35,271 nucleotides of DNA from a virus: IMG/VR virus record IMGVR_UViG_3300032516_000089, positions 1 to 35,271 of that record. The stretch is one strand, 5' to 3'. Within the stretch, counting starts at the first letter, position 1, and each line of letters begins with the position of its first letter. Below the pieces are notes generated by a model. The model was not told the DNA's origin and ran no database searches. It saw only the letters and a list, made by a program, of their open reading frames with translations. A program made the translations under genes and the position numbers. Shown here piece after piece: positions 1 through 6,641 of this stretch.

Positions 1-26
1 CCCTTTTGGCGTTTCAGTCTAATTCC
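1..26. repeat. terminal direct repeat, left copy (circular contig overlap)
   Basis: The first 26 bases are identical to positions 35246-35271. An exact, short end overlap of this kind is what an assembler leaves on a circular or circularly permuted molecule. The unit genome is therefore 35,245 bp, and the gene at 14-280 reads through to the region upstream of terS. A genuine packaged terminal repeat is less likely because the repeat is so short and cuts through a gene end. Confidence 0.85.
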
Positions 27-280
27 CCGGATCTTAACGCTTTTACTGCTTTTTTTGTTTTCGATTTTACATAAGATTTAATATTCTTCTTATGCGTCTT
101 TAACTCGCGGCTTATTTCTGTGTCCCGGCGTGCTATGATCTTTTGTATTTCTTTTTTCGCTTCTTCGTTTATTTTTTTAGTGATCTCATTTTCTGCTTTA
201 AGGTATTTTATTACCTTTAAGTAAGCGATAAAGAATACCGCTAAAAAGATTATAAAACTTATCCCGATCAGTATTTTCAT
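14..280 (-). CDS. small membrane-anchored coiled-coil protein
   Basis: An 88-residue protein of unknown function. Residues 1-24 are one hydrophobic membrane segment. The rest is charged, lysine/glutamate-rich and probably helical or coiled coil (about residues 28-70), with a basic stretch near 60-80. The ATG follows an AGGGGGAAAA ribosome site and lies about 18 nt after the predicted start of transcription from a consensus promoter (305-333). It is thus the first gene of its own transcript. In the circle the next gene downstream is terS. The layout resembles small phage inner-membrane proteins, such as exclusion or lysis accessory proteins, but no family is recognised. Confidence 0.7.
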   Translation of the reverse strand: MKILIGISFIIFLAVFFIAYLKVIKYLKAENEITKKINEEAKKEIQKIIARRDTEISRELKTHKKNIKSYVKSKTKKAVKALRSGELD

Positions 281-304
281 TTTCTTTTCCCCCTATGATC
301 CGGG

Positions 305-333
305 ATTATAGCATAACTTCCGTATTTTGTCAA
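305..333 (-). promoter_or_regulatory. sigma70-type promoter P1
   Basis: On the minus strand a perfect -35 box TTGACA (328-333) is followed by exactly 17 bp and a perfect -10 box TATAAT (305-310). Transcription would start near 298, about 18 nt before the ATG of the 88-aa membrane protein. This is the strongest promoter in the window by consensus. Its position right after the small gene 334-477 makes it a fresh start at the end of the modification block. Confidence 0.88.
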
Positions 334-477
334 TTATAAATAATTCCAGCCGATAAGAAATAATATATAAATGACTTTACATATCAGCCCGAATATCATA
401 AAAGACAGCAAAAATAAAGCCGCCAAGCATATATTCGTAATGATATGGACGATCCTTGCATAAGTTTCTTTTTTCAT
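334..477 (-). CDS. 47-aa membrane peptide
   Basis: The ATG follows the purine block AAAGGGGGAAAA and overlaps the stop of the upstream gene as ATGA. The 47-residue product begins MKKETYARIV and then is almost wholly hydrophobic (about residues 10-45), enough for one long or two short membrane helices. There are cysteines at residues 17 and 33. The stop lies directly against the -35 box of promoter P1. Function is unknown. Small membrane peptides of this size in phages include holin-like and exclusion proteins, but nothing here decides between them. Confidence 0.65.
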   Translation of the reverse strand: MKKETYARIVHIITNICLAALFLLSFMIFGLICKVIYILFLIGWNYL

Positions 478-641
478 TTTTCCCCCTTTGTTTTTGGTAA
501 ACATAAATAATAATTTCCGGTTTCTTTTTTAAACTTTATGCTCTTGTCTTCAATTTTCTTTTCTCTTGCGTAAGTCAATAGTTTTTCCGGGTTTTTGTCT
601 ATTGCATACGTTCTGCCGTTAAACTCTATTTCTTTTATCAA
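474..641 (-). CDS. 55-aa hypothetical protein with TTG start
   Basis: No ATG is available, but a TTG at 639-641 sits right after AAAAAAGGGGGAAAA, the same ribosome site used by other genes here, so TTG is taken as the start. The product is 55 residues, lysine-rich and probably a small alpha/beta fold, with 'EIEFNGRTYAIDKNPEK' near its start. It ends TKGEK, because its last codons hold the ribosome site of the next gene, and its stop overlaps that gene's ATG (ATGA). No family is recognised. Confidence 0.6.
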   Translation of the reverse strand: MIKEIEFNGRTYAIDKNPEKLLTYAREKKIEDKSIKFKKETGNYYLCLPKTKGEK

Positions 642-684
642 TTTTCCCCCTTTTTTAAATTGCAGCAGTCGTCCGGGTTAGCAT

Positions 685-972
685 TTACATTTTCTCGATC
701 GGCTGAAAGCAGTCAGTCATTCCGCCAAGCCGGACGATCTGCGCGCCTTGCATACGCGCTTTCCGTATTTGACGCGCGACGTCGCTTATAGCAGCGATCT
801 TTGGCGTTTCGGCGTCCCATAGTTTACGAAATGATAATAAATGTTTTGAATAACAGTAAGCGCAGTTATGAAAGCAACCGCAACCGTAAGTATCGATCCT
901 TACCGGATATTTACAGCGGCTTTTTTCTGCGCCTGCCGGGATCTTTAAAACGCTGCCGAAATGTTTTTTCAT
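685..972 (-). pseudogene. truncated radical SAM protein (N-terminal stub)
   Basis: The 95-residue product carries a radical SAM cluster motif C33-x3-C37-x2-C40 in the context DTYGCGCFHNCAYCYS, typical of the spore-photoproduct-lyase-like branch. It continues to RLGGMTDCFQPIEKM, which corresponds to the second strand of the barrel, and then stops. The neighbouring full-length paralogue is 426 residues, so most of the barrel is missing. The start overlaps the upstream radical SAM gene as ATGA, with a weak AAGGA site, so it is still coupled to the cassette. Either a deletion removed its 3' part or it survives as a small cluster-binding protein. No continuation was seen in the other frames of the 43 bp before the next gene. 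Confidence 0.7.
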
Positions 973-2249
973 TTTTTATAATCCTTGTAGTAATAAATGA
1001 CGTCGCCGTTTGCGTCAAGTTTTTTAGGGATCAGTATTCCGCCAAAATATTTATATGGTGATCTATGCGCGTTCGGAGTATTCCATATTTCCCGGATAAA
1101 ATCGTATAAACTTTGATTTTGACGCAGCGCCCGGCTTTCGCTATTTAACACATTATACCCGGTTGTTCGTGTCCAAGGGATCTTTTTAAACATATCTAAA
1201 TATTTACTGATCTGCGAAAACTCGACGCGCCCGGTTTTTTTTGCGATCATAAGCGCTTCTGTAAATTGACCGCGGCAATAATTCCAACTTTCCGGCAATC
1301 CGCAACAAGATCCGTTATGACATTTTTCTTTATGGTTTGCGTCGCTTACATAAAATCTTAATCCGATCTTATCGCATAGCGCCGACATTTTTTCCATAAA
1401 AGGTTTTTTAACAAAATAGTTTAATCGGTAATATCCAGCGCCGGACGAATTCTTACGGTAATAATCCCATATATCATAACCGATTATTTCCGACATTTGT
1501 TTATATCTGTCTTTCAGTCGATCGTCAGCGCGTCCGTCCATACAAAAGAATTCCGTTGAAACTGCCGTTGCGCCGGCGTCCTTTGCCTGTTTTATTAGAT
1601 CTAAATATTCGTCCTTACGATCGCTTAAACCGATTATAAAGGGACGCAGCCGCAGCGTCGCGCCGCCTTTGTTTAATGACGTATATTTTCTTATAGCAGC
1701 GATCCGGCGCGCCGGACTGTCGACGCCTTTTTCCATTTCCTTTGCTGTTTTTTCGTTTAAGTTTATGATCGTAAACTTGCAATTCCAATTATCTTGATCT
1801 TTAAATAATTCTATATAGCGCGGATCTTCCATAAACCAAGTCGACTTTGTGCTAAAACATATCGGATAATTTATTGATTTTAAAAACTTTAATATTTCAT
1901 ACGTCGTTCCGTGCTTTCTTTCGTATTCGTCAAACTGATCCGCTAAGCCGCCGTATTGCATTACCTTTTTATCCCGGACATAATCAAAGAATTGACGATC
2001 GCCTTCTGATTTTGATTTTAAAAGAAATATATTTTTTACTTTCTCGACGTTTACGGACGTCAATTCTTTTACGTTCTGATAATCGACTTTCTCGTAAACA
2101 TTATTTTTATGCGCTGACTTAGACTTTTGAAAATAAGAAAAACAATATAAGCAATTATAACTGCATTTATTATAAGTGTCAAACGTCATAGGCATTGAAC
2201 AATCTAATAATTCTTGCGACCAGCGCGGCGATCCGTAATTGTTTTTCAT
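969..2249 (-). CDS. radical SAM enzyme, likely acting on modified DNA bases
   Basis: Start chosen at 2249 rather than 2261, because this ATG follows TTGGGGGAAACT and overlaps the upstream stop as ATGA. The 426-residue product has the S-adenosylmethionine-binding 4Fe-4S motif C29-x3-C33-x2-C36 in the context DTYNKCSYNCLYCFS. A glycine-bearing second strand follows (MQYGGLADQF), then a barrel-length region. Near the C-terminus lie four more cysteines (310, 315, 316, 325) that could hold a second cluster. The family makes a 5'-deoxyadenosyl radical and abstracts hydrogen from unreactive carbons. Coupling to a TAGT-like glycosyltransferase and a ParB-fold gene suggests action on DNA bases; that role is inference. 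A generic tRNA or peptide modifier is the main alternative. Confidence 0.85.
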   Translation of the reverse strand: MKNNYGSPRWSQELLDCSMPMTFDTYNKCSYNCLYCFSYFQKSKSAHKNNVYEKVDYQNVKELTSVNVEKVKNIFLLKSKSEGDRQFFDYVRDKKVMQYGGLADQFDEYERKHGTTYEILKFLKSINYPICFSTKSTWFMEDPRYIELFKDQDNWNCKFTIINLNEKTAKEMEKGVDSPARRIAAIRKYTSLNKGGATLRLRPFIIGLSDRKDEYLDLIKQAKDAGATAVSTEFFCMDGRADDRLKDRYKQMSEIIGYDIWDYYRKNSSGAGYYRLNYFVKKPFMEKMSALCDKIGLRFYVSDANHKEKCHNGSCCGLPESWNYCRGQFTEALMIAKKTGRVEFSQISKYLDMFKKIPWTRTTGYNVLNSESRALRQNQSLYDFIREIWNTPNAHRSPYKYFGGILIPKKLDANGDVIYYYKDYKK

Positions 2250-2971
2250 AGTTTCCCCCAATTAAATCGTATTTCTTTTTGACCGTGTTTTTCTACTTCC
2301 CGGACGCAGTCGCTTCCGTATTTGTTTTTTAAATAAGCGATCGCATTTGTCATTATTTCCGGCTGCTTATAGATCCCGGCAGCGCCGCCGTCCATTCCTT
2401 TCATTTTATGTTTAAACATATATTTATAATAGCAAGCCGTTTTGTAGCCGTCCCGGATCAGTTTAGCCGACATATCATAATCATTAAATATTTTTATCTT
2501 ATCGTCATAGCCGCCGACTGCGACAAGATCAGCCGTTCTGTTTATCATTATTCCCCAAGCGCCGATTTTTTCTTTTATATCTTCTTTCGTAAACCAATTA
2601 TGACCGATAAAAGATAACATAAATTGACTGTATTTCTTTGCTTGCATTATATTTATCATTTCCCTAAATACTTTATCAAGATCCGTCGGCTGATTTCTGC
2701 GATCGACTATTCCCCTAATATCGTCGTCAGAAAACATAAAATATTCTATTCTGTTTTCTGCTGCGTGCTTTAACATTTGATTTAATAAATACGGAAAGCC
2801 GCAGTCATTTTTAGGCATAACTATTATTTTATGCCAATGACTATAAAGCGCGGTATAATCTTCTTTTTCTTGCGGCTCAATAAATAAATGGATTGGATAA
2901 TATAATTTAGCCATAGGGAATAACAAGCGGCTTTTGCTGCCGATAAATACCGGGACGCTTATTTTATTCAT
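2246..2971 (-). CDS. TET-associated-type glycosyltransferase (TAGT/GREB1-like)
   Basis: A 241-residue GT-A-fold transferase. Features match the phage family related to the base-J glucosyltransferase: a YYPIHLFIEPQEKEDY segment (about 24-39), VMPKNDCGFPYLLNQML (51-67), an acidic metal and sugar-nucleotide motif DDDI at 82-85, then a GGYDD segment and conserved aromatic/histidine stretches toward the C-terminus. Known members add a sugar to oxidised 5-methylpyrimidines in DNA. No TET/JBP oxygenase was found here, so the acceptor is probably made another way. The gene overlaps the ParB-fold gene upstream and the radical SAM gene downstream by 4 bp each (ATGA). Family membership is from recall of motifs, not a search. 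A generic GT2 enzyme is the fallback. Confidence 0.75.
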   Translation of the reverse strand: MNKISVPVFIGSKSRLLFPMAKLYYPIHLFIEPQEKEDYTALYSHWHKIIVMPKNDCGFPYLLNQMLKHAAENRIEYFMFSDDDIRGIVDRRNQPTDLDKVFREMINIMQAKKYSQFMLSFIGHNWFTKEDIKEKIGAWGIMINRTADLVAVGGYDDKIKIFNDYDMSAKLIRDGYKTACYYKYMFKHKMKGMDGGAAGIYKQPEIMTNAIAYLKNKYGSDCVREVEKHGQKEIRFNWGKL

Positions 2972-3567
2972 ATAATTTTATATTTATTATTTATTATTGA
3001 AAATTGAATTACTTTCTGCGTCGCTTTTAATCCGATCTTATCCCGGAAAGCATTGACAGTTTCCGCGTCATCAAATTGCAGTATTAAATATTCCCCTTTG
3101 TTTTCGACTTCGCCTTGTATATCGACGTCCGGGATCTGATCTTTGCTATTGATCCTATTAAGCAGCGTCGCCAAAGACGTGTCCGGCGTTTTAAGATCGA
3201 CCTTAAAATCGTCTAAGTTAATGTCCAGCCCTTTTAACTGATCGGCTAAAAGATCTTCGACATAGAAACCAGCCCTGTCATTATCCGATAAACTAATTTT
3301 AACGCGTTCTGCTTCGTCTTTTACTTCTATTACGGTGATCCATACTTGCTTTATTTTCAATTCGCGCAGCGCGCGCAGCCGCATATTTCCGCCAAGCGTA
3401 ATATAACGATCGCCGGCGATCTCACAAAGAAGCGGCTTATATACGCCTAATTCTTTTATCTGACTTTTAAGCCGTTCAAGATCTTCCGGCTTTATATCGC
3501 GCGCGTTATCTTTCCAATTATCGATCTTATCTATGTCTATGATCTTTGACTTCTCAATTATTTTCAT
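2968..3567 (-). CDS. ParB/sulfiredoxin-fold protein
   Basis: The 199-residue product opens with a ParB N-terminal domain. 'LKSQIKELGVYKPLLCE' (about 33-49) and the phosphate/nucleotide-binding box GGNMRLRAL (59-67) correspond to the GxxRxxA motif of ParB CTPases and related kinases. Residues after about 115 are a distinct C-terminal part with no recognised family and no helix-turn-helix of a partition protein. There is no ParA gene, so plasmid-type segregation is unlikely. Phages often place this fold beside DNA methyltransferases and base-modifying enzymes. The archaeal serine kinase SerK also uses it, so a small-molecule or base kinase role is possible. It is the first gene of the modification cassette; its ATG overlaps the previous stop by one base. 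Confidence 0.8.
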   Translation of the reverse strand: MKIIEKSKIIDIDKIDNWKDNARDIKPEDLERLKSQIKELGVYKPLLCEIAGDRYITLGGNMRLRALRELKIKQVWITVIEVKDEAERVKISLSDNDRAGFYVEDLLADQLKGLDINLDDFKVDLKTPDTSLATLLNRINSKDQIPDVDIQGEVENKGEYLILQFDDAETVNAFRDKIGLKATQKVIQFSIINNKYKII

Positions 3568-3701
3568 TATTCCCCCTTTTTATTTTTTTCATAACCACTT
3601 TTATCTTCGCATATTTCCCCGGTTTCGTCCGTGAAACCGCAAACGCCGTCCGTAAATATTCCAAAATATAAACACGTTTCGCATTCTTTTTCTACGTCCA
3701 T
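3567..3701 (-). CDS. 44-aa zinc-ribbon-like peptide
   Basis: The ATG at 3699-3701 follows AAAAGGGGGAAAA. The 44-residue product has four cysteines spaced as one CxxC (CETC at 7-10) plus C21 and C31, suited to a single zinc or iron-sulfur site. It ends NKKGE, with the last codons forming the ribosome site of the ParB-fold gene, and shares one base with its start (TAATG). Function is unknown. Its position directly ahead of the modification cassette suggests coupling to it. Confidence 0.65.
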   Translation of the reverse strand: MDVEKECETCLYFGIFTDGVCGFTDETGEICEDKSGYEKNKKGE

Positions 3702-3712
3702 TTTTCCCCCTT

Positions 3713-4045
3713 TTAAAACGGCGGCTTATCGCTGTCAAGCGAATTAGTAAACTCTTCGTCCGTTTTGTATTTTGTCCCGGCTGACTGATCCGCCGGCTTA
3801 TTGTCCCGGTTTCTGAAAGTGTCAGCCGCCGGACAAGTCGAGAAATGCGACATATAACCTTTGCGCGCTTCATAGATCCATTTTCCCTTTTCGTCCTTTG
3901 TCCCGGTTGAAACTAAAAGAAACGCGGCGTCCGGGTTTATTGGGTGTGCCTTTAAGATCCCGGCTTTATTCCTTGCTATGACAAAGTTTATTTCCTTGCC
4001 GCAGCCCTTACATTTTGGTTGTATCCAAACTTTTTTTTCTTCCAT
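3713..4045 (-). CDS. 110-aa protein with putative zinc site
   Basis: The start follows AAAGGGGGAATA. Near the N-terminus is CKGCGKEINF (C12, C15), and around residue 72 is HFSTCP, giving a possible C-C-H-C zinc site. Between them is AHPINPDAAFLLVSTG, a strand-rich region. The C-terminal third is polar and likely disordered. This resembles small uncharacterised phage zinc proteins found in recombination and replication regions. No definite family or function. The stop overlaps nothing; 11 bp separate it from the next gene. Confidence 0.65.
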   Translation of the reverse strand: MEEKKVWIQPKCKGCGKEINFVIARNKAGILKAHPINPDAAFLLVSTGTKDEKGKWIYEARKGYMSHFSTCPAADTFRNRDNKPADQSAGTKYKTDEEFTNSLDSDKPPF

Positions 4046-4320
4046 TATTCCCCCTTTGTAAAATAATATCCGCAGCCGTCAATATTTGTCGGGACGTCCG
4101 GAAAGTCTTTACAGAAGCCCGGACGGCTTGCGTAATTTTTACATATCGCTTTGCCTTTCTTAAAATATAAATATCTGCATTTATCTTTTAGATCTATTCT
4201 TCCCCCTTTTAAAAAGACTTTTATTCTGACTATTATTTTCTCAATCGGTTTCATAGATCCGTAAGTATAATATGTTTGACAACATTTTCCGCAACGCTTG
4301 CAAGCGCCTTTCCGTTCCAT
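4045..4320 (-). CDS. YkgJ-like CxxCxxCC metal-binding protein
   Basis: Start set at 4320, where AAGGGGGAAAA directly precedes ATG, rather than the upstream ATG at 4368, which lies inside the methyltransferase gene. The 91-residue product contains CKRCGKCCQTYY near residue 7, then CRYLYF, a further C in AICKNYASRPGFCKDFP, and a late DGCGYYF. This cysteine pattern is that of the YkgJ/UPF0153 family, thought to bind zinc or an iron-sulfur cluster. Its biochemical role is unsettled. The gene ends KGE, and its stop overlaps the next start as TAATG. Confidence 0.75.
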   Translation of the reverse strand: MERKGACKRCGKCCQTYYTYGSMKPIEKIIVRIKVFLKGGRIDLKDKCRYLYFKKGKAICKNYASRPGFCKDFPDVPTNIDGCGYYFTKGE

Positions 4321-4330
4321 TTTTTCCCCC

Positions 4331-5119
4331 TTAAAATAATACTTCTTGTCGCAATCTTTCTTCCGCAATTTTACAGTATTTCGGACTTATTTCAATACCG
4401 ATAAATTTTCTTCCTAAATTCTTACAAGCAAGCGCGGTTGTTCCGCTTCCGGAAAATGGGTCAAGGATTATATTGCTTTCATTACTCCACGATAAAATAT
4501 GTTCCTTTGCAAGTTTTTCCGGAAATGTTGCGGGGTGCTGAAATACTGATTTATCTGATGATGATTTTCCATAACCGACATCATAAATCCAAACATTATC
4601 TTTAACCCTTTCGTCTTTTCCCATCTCATATTTCATATCAGAACAAGAACCATCTGCATTTCTTTGTGTTGATGATTTATGTTTTTTCCCAATAGTTTTT
4701 ACTTTTATCAAATTAGTTGTGTTTGGTGTTCCCTTGCTAAATATAAACATATATTCAAATACATTAAAATACCTATTTGACGGCGGAAAGGGAAAACTAT
4801 TTTTTTGATATATCATAGTATCGTGCAAATTAAATCCTATTTCTTTAAAATATAATGCTTGCTTGAAACTTGTTCCGGTTTCGCTTCCGTCAATTGTTGC
4901 GTCCCCGACAACCCAAACAACAACGCAACCGTTTTTAATTATTCGAAATATTTCTTTTGCTGTATTTTCAAAGTCAAAACTATATCCTTTATAGTCCCTT
5001 AAATTATCATACGGCGGACTTGTTAAAATCATATCAATAGAATTTTCCGGTATTCCCTTCATTACTTCAAGACAATCGCCGCATATAATTTTATTTATGT
5101 AGTCATCGGGATAGTTCAT
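4331..5119 (-). CDS. beta-class DNA methyltransferase (N4-cytosine or N6-adenine)
   Basis: The 262-residue enzyme has catalytic motif IV TSPPY at 33-37 near the N-terminus and the SAM-binding motif I DPFSGSGTT at 220-228 near the C-terminus. This order places it in the beta group of amino-methyltransferases, which add a methyl to the exocyclic amine of cytosine or adenine. The middle part, including PSNRYFNVFEYMFIFSKG and DNVWIYDVGYG, would hold target recognition. No restriction endonuclease lies beside it, so it is probably a protective orphan methyltransferase. It sits in a 1.6-kb stretch without any GATC, unlike the rest of the genome, which points to separate acquisition. It starts with an ATGA overlap. 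Confidence 0.9.
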   Translation of the reverse strand: MNYPDDYINKIICGDCLEVMKGIPENSIDMILTSPPYDNLRDYKGYSFDFENTAKEIFRIIKNGCVVVWVVGDATIDGSETGTSFKQALYFKEIGFNLHDTMIYQKNSFPFPPSNRYFNVFEYMFIFSKGTPNTTNLIKVKTIGKKHKSSTQRNADGSCSDMKYEMGKDERVKDNVWIYDVGYGKSSSDKSVFQHPATFPEKLAKEHILSWSNESNIILDPFSGSGTTALACKNLGRKFIGIEISPKYCKIAEERLRQEVLF

Positions 5120-5313
5120 CTCTCTATCTCCCCTTTTAAGTCTTGTATAGACAACTCTGACAGTATTTCTTTTAATGATAAATCACAAATAGGACTTAAT
5201 CCTTCAACTTCCTTCATTTTACTTTTAATGATAGCGATAACTTTATTAAATGCGTCTTTATATCCTTTTTCATAACTTCTTTCCGCTATTTTTTCGACTA
5301 TTTTATCTTCCAT
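5116..5313 (-). CDS. 65-aa helical protein
   Basis: The start follows AAGGGGGAATA, and the stop overlaps the methyltransferase ATG. The 65-residue product is charged and predicted helical ('VEKIAERSYEKGYKDAFNKVIAIIKSKMKEVEG'), with two cysteines absent but one at 'PICDLSL'. It belongs to the AT-rich island with the methyltransferase. Similar short helical proteins in phages are usually of unknown role. Confidence 0.6.
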   Translation of the reverse strand: MEDKIVEKIAERSYEKGYKDAFNKVIAIIKSKMKEVEGLSPICDLSLKEILSELSIQDLKGEIER

Positions 5314-5405
5314 TATTCCCCCTTTATTTTTTTAATTAATATCCATATTCCCCAAAATACAACCAAACAAAAACTTAAAAAATTGCATATATCCGCTATA
5401 TTCAT
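5313..5405 (-). CDS. 30-aa single-pass membrane peptide
   Basis: The ATG follows GAGGGGGAATA, and the stop TAA overlaps the next ATG (TAATG). The product is 30 residues: MNIADICNF, then a hydrophobic helix (LSFCLVVFWGIWILI), then KKIKGE. The whole frame fits exactly between its two neighbours with one-base overlaps on each side, which is good evidence that it is translated. Function is unknown. Confidence 0.6.
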   Translation of the reverse strand: MNIADICNFLSFCLVVFWGIWILIKKIKGE

Positions 5406-5626
5406 TATTCCCCCTCTTCTTTAATTTTAAAATATTTATTTACGCCATTTTTTATTATGTCAATATCTTCTTTTTCTTTTGAAGTTATTGTTATATTTCC
5501 TGTAATATAATAAAATATAGTTTCCTTTTTTTCATAATCAAAAATAATGTCAACTATTTTATCAGTATTTATATACGTTATTTTTTTACCGGTATTTAAA
5601 ATTAGCCATTTCTTTTTATTAAACAT
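5405..5626 (-). CDS. 73-aa hypothetical protein
   Basis: Start after AAAGGGGGAATA. The product is strand-rich ('KKITYINTDKIVDIIFDYEKKETIFYYITGNITITSK') and ends EEGE, where the final codons hold the next ribosome site. The sequence resembles the small beta-rich proteins common in Gram-positive phages and bacteria, but no family can be assigned. It lies in the low-GATC island. Confidence 0.6.
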   Translation of the reverse strand: MFNKKKWLILNTGKKITYINTDKIVDIIFDYEKKETIFYYITGNITITSKEKEDIDIIKNGVNKYFKIKEEGE

Positions 5627-6078
5627 TATTCCCCCTTTACTTTATGACTTTTTATTATATTTCCTTCAACTTCAAAGCCGTTTTTCGTCATACTAATATT
5701 TTTAATTTCTAATTTATCTATAACGGTTATTTCTTTTTTATTTTTAATATCTCTTTCTAAAATAGGCATAGCGCATTTTTTACAAGTTTTGTATATTTCT
5801 TTTTTACAGCCAAGCCCTTTTACATAGTTTTCTAATACCGCTTTTAATACCGGACGCAGCATTACGACGATCGACGCCGTCCGTATATAATTGCTTTCGT
5901 GATTAGCGTTCTCTTGCGTCCATAGCGCCGGACAACATAACCGGACACCGCGCCGCTTACCGCTTGCGCCGTGATGTAATTCACAAAGTTTATCGGCGTG
6001 CCATACTGTTTTATTTATATCATAGATTTTCGTTTCAAAATCTCTAACGCTTTTATGATAAAGTTTTTTAGGGATCAT
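5626..6078 (-). CDS. 150-aa hypothetical protein with CxxC motif
   Basis: The 150-residue product has 'TVWHADKLCELHHGASGKRRGVRLCCPALW' in its first half, a central helix around 65-90, and CKKEIYKTCKKC, a possible metal site, near residues 90-102. The C-terminal 40 residues look strand-rich. The first half uses the GC-richer codons of the main genome and the last third the AT-rich style of the island, so the composition boundary near 5868 falls inside this gene. The HAD sequence is not convincing as an Fe(II)-dioxygenase HxD motif because no downstream partner histidine fits. Function unknown. Confidence 0.6.
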   Translation of the reverse strand: MIPKKLYHKSVRDFETKIYDINKTVWHADKLCELHHGASGKRRGVRLCCPALWTQENANHESNYIRTASIVVMLRPVLKAVLENYVKGLGCKKEIYKTCKKCAMPILERDIKNKKEITVIDKLEIKNISMTKNGFEVEGNIIKSHKVKGE

Positions 6079-6641
6079 TTCGCCGCCTTTGTCTTTGCGA
6101 TCAGTATTAAATTATCGTCGATCTTTTTACGTTCAAAAGAATTAGCCGCGCCGATCTTATTAAAGATTTCGTCCCGGCAAGCGATATGGATTATTAGGTT
6201 TATGTATTCGTCAGCCGACTTATCAATTTCGCCGCTGCAATTTTCTTCTATTTCTGCGCCGATATTTACTTTCATATTACAGGTTATTTCGCCTTTTGCT
6301 ATCTGGTTTCCGCATAAATCACAAAAATTAGTTATGACGTTTACTTTTGGCGCATTATCCGGGATCGCTGCGACCTTTGACGCGTCCGGGATCTGCGGCG
6401 CTGCTTTTAGGATCTTAAAATCGCTGTCAGCGTCTACGATCTTATCGCCGGCGATCAGCCCGGTAAGCATTAAGCCGATTTTATTGCCCTTTATTATATC
6501 ATACCAATTAGAGAAATTGCGATATTTTTCATAAACGCAAGTGCGATATGATCTTCCTTCAAAACTTTTAAAGAATATATACCAAAAATTGCCGCCGTCC
6601 CTTGCTTTCCTTTTATCTATTTTCAAGATTGTAGCGTTCAT
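6075..6641 (-). CDS. possible OB-fold/zinc protein
   Basis: The 188-residue product starts after AAAGGGGGAAAAT. Residues 1-70 look like a small beta-barrel with an aromatic-rich surface ('GGNFWYIFFKSFEGRSYRTCVYEKYRNFSNWYDII'), as in OB-fold nucleic-acid-binding proteins. About residues 107-160 hold CDLCGNQIAKGEITC and further cysteines and histidines, a likely zinc ribbon. Lying with the replication genes, it might be a single-stranded DNA-binding protein, but this is inference from shape only. Its stop overlaps the next ATG (ATGA). Confidence 0.5.
   Translation of the reverse strand: MNATILKIDKRKARDGGNFWYIFFKSFEGRSYRTCVYEKYRNFSNWYDIIKGNKIGLMLTGLIAGDKIVDADSDFKILKAAPQIPDASKVAAIPDNAPKVNVITNFCDLCGNQIAKGEITCNMKVNIGAEIEENCSGEIDKSADEYINLIIHIACRDEIFNKIGAANSFERKKIDDNLILIAKTKAAK

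Noticed and set aside
1-26. Terminal repeat as a true packaged direct terminal repeat
   Set aside because: 26 bp is shorter than known terminal repeats, cuts a gene end and is what assembly of a circular molecule leaves.
801-1061. Plus-strand open frames such as 801-1061, 5998-6534, 10751-11251, 25498-25860, 31915-32289
   Set aside because: They lie opposite well-supported genes, have low-complexity or skewed composition and lack ribosome sites. I support no gene on the plus strand.
3601-3873. Minus-strand frame 3601-3873
   Set aside because: Overlaps the zinc-type genes 3567-3701 and 3713-4045, which have proper ribosome sites and cysteine patterns; this frame is arginine-rich shadow.
4045-4368. 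Longer start of the YkgJ-like gene at 4368
   Set aside because: It lies inside the methyltransferase gene and has no ribosome site; the ATG at 4320 follows AAGGGGGAAAA.
5626-6078. Possible TET/JBP dioxygenase (HAD in the 150-aa protein)
   Set aside because: The HxD sequence has no matching downstream histidine and arginine, and the protein is too short and cysteine-rich for the family.
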